NCBI RefSeq assembly: GCF_947507565.1
Contig: NC_089180.1
Span: 930,001-994,000 of the forward strand
Source: Oscarella lobularis
Lineage: Eukaryota > Porifera > Homoscleromorpha > Homosclerophorida > Oscarellidae
DNA length: 64,000 nt
Reading direction: 5' to 3'
Positions within the stretch are counted from its first letter, which is position 1, and each line of letters begins with the position of its first letter. Of the stretch, positions 32,905 to 45,000 are shown piece by piece. The notes under the pieces were generated by a model, which had not been told where the DNA came from, searched no databases, and worked only from the letters and a program-made list of their open reading frames with translations. A program made the position numbers and the translations under genes.

Positions 32905-33075
32905 CTTTCCGCCGTCAAAAGTGCTGCTACCTACGTAATCAAACGCCGTCAACAGCGACGCTATCTTAGTACATTATACGCCGACAACAGCGCCGCTACA
33001 TTAGTAATCAAACGCCGTCTATAGCGCGGGTCACTTAGTATATTTTACGCCGTCAACAGTGCCGCTACCTTTAAA
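32905..33075. repeat. Second satellite C island
   Basis: About five units of CGCCGTCAACAGYGCCGCTA with CTTAGTA-type tails and about 35-bp spacing, again embedded in minus-oriented satellite A. Confidence 0.8.
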
Positions 33076-36000
33076 TTCAACAGGTTTAACTCTTCAATCG
33101 TTTACCAGTTTTAGGCCTCTCAACCGTTCAACAGGTTTAACATCCTCAACCGTTCACCGCCTCAAACGTTTCACAGCTCAACTGTTTCACCTTTCAACTG
33201 TTCCACCGTTCAACAGGTTGAACTGCTTCACCGTTTAACTGTTGAAACACCTCAACTGTTCAACAAGTTAAACCCCTTAAACAGTTTACTCTCCCAACCG
33301 TTCTACAGTTTAACTGTTCCTGTGTTCAACTGTTTACCTGATCAACAAGTTCGCCTTCTCAAACGTTTAATTCCTCATCTGTTACACCGTTCAACAGTTT
33401 CATTGTTTAGAAGTTTTACAGTTAAACTGTTTCACCGTTTAACAGGATTAATTGTTCCACATTTAATCAGTTTCAACCCCCTCAACCGTTTACCCCCTCA
33501 ACCCTTCCAATATTCAACTGTTCCACATTTCAACTGATTTAAAATTCAACATGTTCATCTCCTTTAACAGTTCAAACCCTTAACCGTTCCACTGTTCAAT
33601 TGTTCGACCGTGCAACCGTTCCACCGCTCAAAAGGTTTAACCTTTTCAGCCGTTTACCCTCTCAACAGTTCCACCGTTTAAATAGTTAACCTTTTGAGCG
33701 GTGAAACAGTTGAACAGTGGAACGGTTAAATGAAAAAACAATTGAGGGGATTGAACCTGTTGATCGGTGGAAGAGTAGCACGGTGGAACAGTTGAACGGT
33801 GGAACGGTTAAGGATGTGAAAAGTTGATGTGGTTGAACCCGATTATCGGTAAAACAGTTGAACGATGGAACAGTTGAACAGTGAAACGGTTGAGGGGAAA
33901 AACGGTTTAGAGGGTTGAACCTGTTGAAAGGTGGAACAGTTTAACGGTGGAAAAGTTGAACGGTGGAACGGTTGAAGATGTGAAAGGTTGAGGATGTTGA
34001 ACCTGAATATCGGTGAAACAGATGAACGATGAACAGTTGAACAGTGGAACTGTTGAGAGTGTGAACGGTTGAGAGTGTGAACGGTTGAGGGGGTGAAGCT
34101 GTAGAACGGTTAAGGGGTTGAAACTATTAAGCGATGGAACAGTTGAGCGGTAAAACAGTTGAACGGTTGAACAGCAGAACAGATCAATGGTGGAAGAGTT
34201 GAGGAGTAAACGGTTGAAGAGGTTAATCTGTTCTTTGGTGGGACAGTTGAACAGTGGAACTGTGGGTCAGTTGAACCATTTGAGCGGTGGAACAGTTGAA
34301 CGGTGGAACAGTTGAACGGTTAAGGATGTGAACAGTTGAACGGTGGAACAGTTAAACCAAGAAACAGTTGAGGCGTTGAACGTTTGAAAGTGTTGAAACT
34401 GTTGAAAGGTAGAAATGTTAAAGCTGTTAAACGTTGGAGCAGTTAAACAATGGAACGGTTAAGGAGTAAACGGCTGATGGGACTAAAGGTTTTGAGCGGT
34501 GGAACAGTTGAACGGCGGTACAGTTTAACCTGTTAAACAGGCCCTAAACAGTTGAGCGGTGGAACAGTTAAACTGTGGAAAAGTTGAACGGTGGAACGGT
34601 TGAGGGGATAAACTGTTGAGAGGGTTGAACCTGTTGAAATGTGGAACAGTTTAACGGTAAAATAATTGAACGGTGGAACAATTGAGGGGATAAATGGCTG
34701 AGGAGGTTAAACTTGATGATCGGTGGAACAGTTGAACGATGGAACAGTAAAACGGTGGAAAGGTTAAGCAAGAAAACGGTAAGGAATGTTGAAACCGTTA
34801 AAAGATTGAGCAGTTGAACATGTTGATCGGTGGAACAGTTGAACGGCGGAGCAGTTGAACGGTGAAACGGTTAAACGGTGAAAAAGTTAAACGTTGAAAC
34901 GGTTGATGATTGTGGAAAGTTGAACGATGGAACAGTTGGACAGTCGAACTGTTGAGGGTGTGAACGGTTGAGGAGGCAAAGCTGTAGAACGGTTAAGGGG
35001 TTGAAACTGTTACCTTTTTCACCGCTTAACATGATTACCTCTTCTACAGTTAAACAGTTTCATTTCCTTAATCGTTTAACAGGTTTAACTCCCTCAACCT
35101 TTCAACAAGTTTAACCTTTTCAACCGTTCACACTCTCAACCGATTTACCGTTCAACTGTTCCACTTGTTCAACTGTTCCACCGATGAACAGGTTAACCTC
35201 TTCAACCGTTCAACCTTTCAACTGTTCCACCGTTAAACTGTTTTACCGTTCAACCGTATAACCGATCATATATTGCAACGTTTAACAGCGTCAACTCTTT
35301 TACTTTTCAACAGTTTCAACCCTTTCAACCGTTCACTGTCTTACCGTTTCTTCGTTTAACTGTTCCCCCGTTAAACGGTTCCACCCCTCAACATCTTGAA
35401 CTCCCTCAACCGTTTTTCTCCTCAACCGTTCCACTGTTCGACTGTTCCATCGTTCAGCAGTTTTACCAATCATCAGATTCAACCCTCTCAACCGTTTACT
35501 CATTAAACTTTTTATTGTTCAACGGTTCCACCGTTGAAATGTTCCACAGCTCAAAAGGTTCAACTGATCCACCGTTTAACAGATTTAGCCTTTCAACCGT
35601 TTAGAAGTTTACTCCCCTGAACCGTTCCACCTCTTAACTGTTCCATCGTTTTGCCGTTCCACCGTTCAACAGGTTTAACTGTTCACAGCTTACAGTTTTA
35701 ACTGTTTCACCGTTCAACTGTTCCACAGTTCAACTGTTCCAGCGCTCAAAATGTTTAGTCCCATCAACCGTTTACCCCTTTCTCCGTTCCACCGTTTAAC
35801 TGCTTCAACGTTCAACTGTTCCGCTCCTCAAAAAGTTCAACTCTCCCAACAGTTCACACTTTCAACCGTTACACTGTTTAACTGTTTCACCGTTCAACTT
35901 TTCCACTGCTCAACAGAGTCAACCCCTCAACCGTTCACCCTCTAAACCGTTCTACGGTTCAACTGTTTAAATATTGAAATGTTCTACAGTTCAACAGGTT

Positions 36001-39000
36001 CAACTGTTCCAAAGTTCAACTGTTTCATCCTCTTAACCGTTCAACAGGTTCAACACTTCAACAGTTGCAAAGCGGAACGGTTGAATGAGTAAACATCTGA
36101 GGGGGTTGAACCTGTTGATCAGTGGAACAGTCGAACGGCGAAACAGAAGAACGATCAACAGTTTAACAGTGGAACGGTTGAGGGGATAAACGGTTGAGGG
36201 AGTTTAACATATTGAGCGGTGGAACAGTTTAACTGTGGAAGAGTTGAGGAGGTGAACGGTTGCAGATATTAACCTGTTTATCGGTGGACCAGTTGAACAG
36301 TAGAACAGTTGAACTGTAATTCGGTTGAGAGAGTGAACGGTTTAAAATCCTTATTCTGTTGGACGGTTAAGGGGCTGAAACTGTAAACTGTGAATAGTTA
36401 AACGTGTTGAACGGTAGAACAGTAAAACGGTGGAACAATTGAGAGGTGGAACAGTTGCGGGGAGTAAACCTTGTAATCGTTTGAAAGGCTTAAACTGGTA
36501 AACGGTGGATCAGTTGAACCTTTTGAGCGGTGGGACAGTTGAACTGTGGAACAGTTCAACAGGTTTAACCTTTTCAACAGTCCACTCTTGACCGATCTAC
36601 CGTTCAAATGTTCCACTGTTCAACTGTTCCACAGATGAACAGGTTAACCTCTTCAACCGTTCACCCCCTCAACTGTTCTACCGTTAAGCTGTTCTACCGT
36701 TCTACAGTTCAACCGTTTAAAAGTTCAACTATTCTAACGTTTACCAGCTTCAACTGTTTTACCTTTAAACAGTTTCAACCCTTTCAACCGTTGACCGCTT
36801 TAACCGTTTCTTCGTTTATCTGTTCCACCGTTAAACGGTTCCACCGCTTAACATTTTGAGCTCCCTCAACCGTTTTTCTCCGCAACCGTTCCACTGTTTA
36901 ACTGTTCATTGTTCAACTATTTTACCGATATTCAGGTTCAACATCCTCAACCGTTCACATCCTCAACCGTTCCACCGTTCAACTTTTCCACCGTTCAACA
37001 GTTCCACCTTTCAACCGGTTCAACCCTCTCAACTCCTCATCCCCTGAACCGTTCCACTGTTCAACTGTTCCAACGTTAAACTGTTTCACAGATCATCATG
37101 TTCAACCACCTCAACTTTTCACATCCTTAACCGTTCAACTGTTCCACCGTTCAACTGTTCAAAAGCTCAAAAGGTTCAACTGATCCACCGTTCCACTGTT
37201 CAACTGTTCAACCGATGAACAGTTTGACATGTTCAACCGTTCACCCTCTTAACTGTTCCACCGTTAAACTGTTCTACCTTTCAACCGTTCAACTGTTTTA
37301 CACTTCAACTGTTCCATGGCTTAACAGTTTCAACTCCTCAACAGTTCTAAATTTACCCCATCAACCGTTCACACTCTCAACAGTTCCACTGTTCAACTGT
37401 TCCAACGTACAACTGTTCAACCAATCATCAGGTTTAACCCCTTCAACCGTTTCAACGTTCAACGTTTTCACAGTTCAAACGTTCCACCGTTCAACTGTTC
37501 GACCGTTCAACTTTTCCACCTATCAACAGGTTCAAGGCTTTCAAGCGTTCACCCACTTAACTTTATACCACTAAACTGTTTCACCGTTAAACTGTTCCAC
37601 CATTAAACTGTTCTACCGCATAACATGTTGAACTCCCTCTACCGTTTCTCTCCTCAAACGTTCCACTGTTCAAATGTTCCATCCTTTAACTGTTTCACCG
37701 ATCATCAGGTTCGACCTTCTCAACCGTTTACCCCTTCAACCGTTTAACCGTACAACTGTTCCACCGTTCGACTGTTCCACCGATCAACAGGTTCAACCCC
37801 CTTAATTGTTTACCCATTCAAACTTTCCACTGTTCAACTGTTGAGGGGTTGAACATGTTGAACTGTTAAGGGGTTGAAACTTTTAAACTTTGGAACAGTT
37901 GAACGGTAGAACATTTCAACATATAAACAGTTGAACGGTAGAACGGTTTAGAGGGTTAACAGTTGAGCGTTTGATTCTGTTGAGCAGTGGTACGGTTGAA
38001 AGGGTGAACAGTTGGAGAGTTGAACTTTTTGAAAAACAGCTGAACGGTGGAACAGTTGAAAGGTGTAACAGTTGAGTGGTATAAGGTTAAGAGGGTAAAC
38101 GCTTGAAAGCGTTGAACCTGTTGATTGGTGGAACAGTCGAACGGTGGAACAGGTTAACGGTGAAACGATTGAACGGTGGAACGATTGAGGGGTGAACGGT
38201 ATAAGAGGTTGAACCTGTGGATCTGTGGAACATTCAATCTGTGGAACAGTTGAACGGTGGAACGGTTGAACTGTGGAAGAGGTGAACGATGAAACGGTTG
38301 AAGGGGTTAAGCCTGATGATATGTGGAACAGTCGAACGATAGAATAGTTGAACAGTGAAACTGTTGAGAGTGTGAACGGTTGACGGGGTGAAGCTGGAGA
38401 ACGGTTTGGAGATTGAAACTGTTACGCAATGGAACAGTTGAACGGTAGAAAAGTTGAACTGTGGAACTGTTGAGGATGTGAACGGTTGAGGATGTTGAAC
38501 CTGAATATCGGTGAAACAGTTGAACGATGAACAGTTGAACAGTGGAACGGTTGAGGGGATAAACGGTTGAGGGAGTTCAACATATTAAGCGATGGAACAG
38601 TTTAACGGTGGAACAGTTGAGGGGGTTAAAAGTTGAAGTGGTTAACCTGTCTATCGGTGGAACAGTTGAACAGTGAAACAGTTGGACGGTAAATCAGTTG
38701 AGAGAGTGAACGGTTAAAATTGTTAAACCTGTTAAAAGGTTAAAGGGTTGAAACTGTAAACGGTCAACAGTTAAACCAGTTGAACTGTAGAACGGTAAAA
38801 CGTTTGAACAGTTGAGAGGTGGAACGTTTGCTGGAAGTAAATCTAGTAAACGTTTGAACGGCTAAAACTGTTAAACGGTGGATTGGTTAAACCTTTTGAG
38901 CGGTGAAACAGTTGAACTGTGGAACAGTTCAACAGGTTTGCCCTTTTCAACCGTCCACTCTCAACCGATCTACCGTTCAAATGTTCCACTGTTCAACTGT

Positions 39001-42000
39001 TCCATTGATGAACAGTTTACCCTTTTCAACCGTTCAAACGCTCAACTGCTTCACCGTTAAGCTGTTCTACCGTTCAACCGTTCAACTGTTTTACCGTTCA
39101 ACTGTTACATCGCTTAACAGTTTTAACCCCTTAACCGTTCAACAGCTTCACCCCTCAACCGTTCATATTCTTAACAGTTCTCCTGTTCAACTGTTCCATC
39201 GCTCAACTGTTCCACCAATCATCAGGTTTAACCCCTTCAACCGTTTCAAAATCAACGTTTCACCGTTCAACCGTTCCACCGTTCAACTGTTCCACCGATC
39301 AACAGGTTCAACCCTTTCAAGCGTTCACTCTCTTAACCGTTATACCGCTGAACTGTTCCACCGTTCAACTGTTCCACCGTTCAAAAGTTCCACTGATAAA
39401 CTCTTCCACGGATCAACAGGTTCAGCCTTTTAACAGTTCACATCCTCAACTATTTCACCGTTAAACTGCTTCATTGTTCAAACGTTTAACCGTTTAACTC
39501 TCGCACCCGTTTACCCTCTCACCCGTTTCACAGTTAAACCGTTCTACAGTTCAACTGTTCCACAGCTCAACAGGTTCATCTTCCTCAAATGTTCACCGTC
39601 TCAACCGTTCCACCATTCAACTGTTTGTACGTTCAACATAGTCGACTGTTTTTTTTAACAGTTTCAACTTTTTATGCGGATCACATCCTCAATCGTTCCC
39701 CCATTCAACTGTTTCACCGTTCAACTGTTCCACCCCTCAAAAAGTTGAACTCTCCCAACCGTTCACACTTTCAAACGTTCCACTGTTCAACTGTTTAACC
39801 GTTCAACTGTTCCACTGTTCAACAGAATAAACCGCTCAGCCGTTCACCTTCTAAACCGTTCTACGGTTCGACTGTTTAAACATGGAAATGTTCTATCGTT
39901 CAACAGGTTCAACTGTTCCAAAGTTCAACAGTTTCAACCTCTTAACCGTTCAACAGGTTCAACCCCTCAACAGTTTCGAAGTGAAACTGATGAATGGGTA
40001 AACATTTGAGGGGATTGAACCTTTTAATCGGTGGAACAGTCGAACGGTGGAACAGTTAAACGGTGAAACTGTGGAGGGGGTGAAAGTTCGAGGAGGTTGA
40101 ACAAGATGATCGGTGAAACATATGAACGATGGCACATTTAAACAGTGGAACGTTTGGGAGATAAACGGCAGCGGGAGTTCAACCTGTTGACAGGAAAAAC
40201 AGTTTGTCGGTGGAACAGTTAAAAGGTGGAACAATTGGGGTGTATAACGGTTAAGGGGGTGAACGCTTGATAGGGTTGAATCTCTTAATCGGGGGGACAG
40301 TCGAACGGTGGAACAGTTGAACGGTGGAACGGTTGAACGGTGAAATGGTTAAAGGGATTAAACCTGATGATTGGTTGAACAGTTGATCAGTAGAACATTT
40401 GAAATGGTAGAACAGTTAAAAGTTGAAACAGTTGAGCGGTATAACGATTAATTGGGTGAAGGTTTGAAAGGGTTTAACCTGTTGGTCGGTGAAACAGTCG
40501 AACGGTGGAACAGTTGAACGGTGGGACAGTTGAACGGTGAAAAAGTTGAACGATGAAACGGTTGAAGGGGTTAAACATGATGATTGGTTGAACAGTTGAA
40601 CGATAGAACAGTTGAACAGTGGAACTGTTGAGAGTGTGAACGGTTGACGGGGTGAAGCTGGAGAACGGTTAAGGGGTTGAAACTGTAAAGCAATGGAACA
40701 GTTGAACGGTGGAAAAGTTGAACTGTGGAACGGTTGAGGATGTGAGCGGTTGAGGATGTTGAACATGAATATCGGTGAAACAGTTGAACTATGAAGAGTT
40801 GAACAGTGGAACGGTTGAGGGGATAAACGGTTGAGGGAGTTCAACATATTGAGCGGTAGAACAGTTTAACTGTGGAACAGTTGAGGGGGTGAACGGTTGA
40901 AGAGGTTAACCTGCTTATCGGTGAAACAGTCGAACAGTCGAACAGTTGAACGGTAAATCTATTGAGAGAGTGAACGATTGAAAATGTTAAACCTGTTGAA
41001 CGGTTAAGGGGTTGAAACTGTAAACTGTGTACAGTTAAACGTATTGAACGGTAGAACAGTAAAACGGTGGAACAGTTGAGAGGTGGAACGGTTGTGGGGA
41101 GTAAACCTGGTAATTGTTTTAAAGGCTAAAACTGTTAAACTGTGGATCAGTTGAACATTTTGAGCAGTGGGACAGTTGAACTGTGAAACAATTCAACATT
41201 TTTAACCTTTTATCCGTCCACTCCTAACCGATCTACTGTTCAAAAGTTGCACTGTTCAACTATTCCACCGATGAACAGGTTAACCTCTTCAACCGTTCAC
41301 CCCCTCAACTGTTGCACCGTTAAGCTGTTCTACCGTTCTACCGTTCAACCATTTAAAAGTTCAACTATTCCAACGTTTACCAGCTTCAACTGTTTTACCT
41401 TTCAACAGGTTCAACCTTTTCAACCGTTGACCGCTTCAACCGTTTCTTCGTTTTTCTGTTTCACCGTTAAACGGTTCCACCGCTCAACATGTTTAGCTCC
41501 CTCAACCGTTTTTCTCCTCAACCGTTCCACTGTTTAACTGTTCATCGTTCAACTGTTTCACCGATATTCAGGTTCAACATCCTCAACCGTTCACATCCTC
41601 AACCGTTCCACAGTTCAACTTTTCCGCCGTTCAACTGTTCCACCTTTCAACTGGTTCAACCCTCTCAACTCTTTATCCTCTGACGCGTACCACTGTGCAA
41701 CTGTTCCATCGTTAAACTGTTTCACCGATCGTCAGGTTCAACCACCTCAACTTTTCACTTCCTTAACCGTTCAACTGTTCCACCGTTCAACTGTTCCACC
41801 GTTCAACTGTTCAAAAGCTCAAAAGGATCAACTGATCCACCGTTCCACTGTTCAACTGTTCCACCGTTCAACTGTTCTACCGTTAAACTGTTCTACCGGC
41901 CAACAGGTTGAACTCCCTCTACCGTTTCTCCCTTCAAACGATCCCCTGTTCAAATGTTCTATTGTTCAACTGTTTTACCGATCATCAGGTTCAACCTCCT

Positions 42001-45000
42001 CGACCGTTCTCCCCTGAACCATTTTACCGTTTAACTGTTCCACCGTTCGACCGTTCCACCGATCAACAGGTTCAACCGTCTCAAATGTTTACCCATTTAA
42101 AAGTTCCACTAATCACATGTTGAGGGGTTGAGCCTGTTGAAAGTTTAAGAGGTGGAATCTGTTGAACTTTTAAACAGTTGAACATGTTGAACGGTAGAAC
42201 ATTTCAGCATTTAAACAGTTTAACGTTAGAACGATTTAGAGGGAAAGCGGTTGAGGGGTTGATTATGTTGAGCAGTGGAACAGTTGAACTGTGAAACAGT
42301 TGAACAGTGGAACGGTTTAAAGGGTGAACAGTTGGGAGAGTTAAACTTTTGAGGGGTGGAAAAGTTGAACTGTGGAACAGTAGAACAAGGGTAGGATTGG
42401 CATAAGAGGTTGAAACTGTTAAAAAGAAAAACAGTTGAACTTGTTGAAAGTACGAACAGTTGAACTGTGGAACGGTTGAGACGGTGAACAGTTGAGGAAG
42501 TTGAACCTGTTGAGAAGTGGAACAGTTGAACTGTGCAACTGTTATACGGTGAAACGGTTGAGTGGGTAAACGGGTGCAAGACTTGAACGGTTAAACTTTT
42601 GAACAGTGAAGCAGTTTAACGGTGAAACAGTTGAGGGGGTGAACGGTTAAAAGGTGAACCTGTTGATCGGTGGAACAGTTGAACGGTGGAACAGTTGAGT
42701 GGTATAACGCTTAAGGGAGTAACGCTTGAAAGGGTAGAACGTGTTGATTGGTGGAACAGTCGAACGGTGGAAAAGTTGAACGGTGGAACGGTTGAACGGT
42801 GAAAAAGTTGAACGTTGAAACGGTTGAATGGGCTAAACCTGATGATTGGTGGAACAGTTGAACGATTGAACAGTTGAACAGTGGAACTTTCGAGAGTGAA
42901 GAGGTTTACCTCTTCAACCGTTCACTTCTTCAACTGTTCCACCGTGAAACTGTTCTACCGCTCAACCGTTTAACCGTTCATGTATTGCAACGTTTAACTG
43001 CTTCAAATGTTTTAACTTTCAACAGATTCAACCCTTTCAACAGTTCGCCAACTCAACCGTTTCTTCGTTTAACTGTTCTACCGTTAAACGGTTCCACCGC
43101 TGAACACGTTGAACTACCTCAACCGTTTTTCCCTTTCACCGTGTCACTGGTCAACTGTTCATCGTTCATCTTTTTCACTGATATTCAGGTTCAACCACCT
43201 CAACTTTTCACATCCTTAACCTTTCAACTTTTCTACCGTTCAACTGTTCCACCGCTCATAAGGTTCAACTGATCCACCGTCCTATTGTTTAACTGTTTCA
43301 CAGATTAACAGGTTAACCTCTTCAACCGTTTAACCCTCAACTGTTTCACCGTTATGCTGTTCTACCGTTCAACAGTTCAACTGTTTTACCGTTCAAATGT
43401 TCCATTGCTTAACAGTTTCAACCCCTTAACCGTTCTTCATGTTCACCCCCTCAACCGTTCAAACTCTCAACAGGTCCACCGTTCAACTGTTCCACCAATC
43501 ATCAGGTTTAACCCCTTCAACATTTTCAGCGTTGAACATTTTCACCGTTCAACAGTTCCACTGTTCAACTGTTCCACCGATGAACAGGTTAACCTCTTCA
43601 ACCGTTCACTCCCTCAACTGTTCCACCGTTAAGCTGTTCTACAGTTCAATCGTTCAACTGTTTTACCGTTCAACTGTTCCATCGCTTAACAGTTTCACCC
43701 CTTTAACCGTTCTACAGCTTCACCCCTCAACCGTTCACACTCTCAGCAGTTCCACTGTTTGATATTCAGGTTCAACATCATCAACCGTTCACATCCGCAA
43801 CCGTTCCACCTTTCAACTGTTCCACCGCTCAAAATGTTCAGTCCCATCAACCGTTTACCCCCTTAACCGTTCCACCGTTTAACTGCTCCAACGTTTAACA
43901 GCTTTAAAATTTCTAACTTTTAACAGTTTCGACCCTTTCAAACGTTCACCGCCTCAACTGTTTCTTCGTTTAACTATTACACCGTTCAAATGTGCCGCCT
44001 CAACAGGTTTAACTCCCTCAACCGTTTCTTCCCTCAACCGTTCCACTGATCAACTGTTCCATCGTTCAACTCTATCACCGATATTCAGGTTCAACGTCCT
44101 TAACCGTTCACATCCTCAACCGTTCCACCGTTCAACTTTTCCACCGTTTTTAAGGTTCAGTCCAATCAACCGTTTACCCCCTTAACAGTTTCACCGTCTA
44201 ACTGCTCCAACGTTTCTCTGCTTTAACATTTCTACCTTTCAACACTTTCAAACTTTTCAAACGTTGACCGCCTTAACTGTTTCTTCGTTTAGCTGTTCTA
44301 CTGTTAAAATGTGCCGCCTCAACAGGTTGAACTCCCTCTACCGTTTTGCCCCTCAACCGTTTCACTGTTCAACTGTTCCATCGTTCAACTGTTTTACCAA
44401 TATAATGTTCAACACTCTCAACCGTTTACCCATCAAACAGTTCTACTGTTCAACTGTTCCACAGTTCAACTGTTCCACCGCTCAAAAGGTTCAACTGATC
44501 CACAGTTTAACAGTTTTAGCCTTTCAATCGTTTACCACGTTTACTCCCCATAAGCGTTCCACCTCTCAACTGTTCCACCGTTTTACCGTTCTACCGTTCA
44601 AAAGGTTTACCTGTTCACCGTTTAAAGTTTCAACCCTTTAACCGTTAAACAGGTTTAATCTTTTCAACCGTTCACTCTCTCAACCGATTTAACGTTGAAC
44701 TGTTCCACTGTTCAACTGTTCCACTGATGAATAGATTAACATCTTCAACCGTTCATCCCTTTAATTCCTCCACCGTTAAACTGTTCTACTTTTCAACCGT
44801 TTAACCGTTCAACTATTGCAACGTTTAACAGTTTCAACTGTTTTGTCTTTTAACAGTTTCAACCCTTTCAACCGTTCACCACCTCAACCGTTTCTTTGTT
44901 TACCTATTCCACCGTTAAACGGTTCCACCGCTCAACATGTTGAACCCCCTCAAACGATTTTCCCCTCAACAGTTTTTCCCCTCAACCGTTCCACTGTTCA

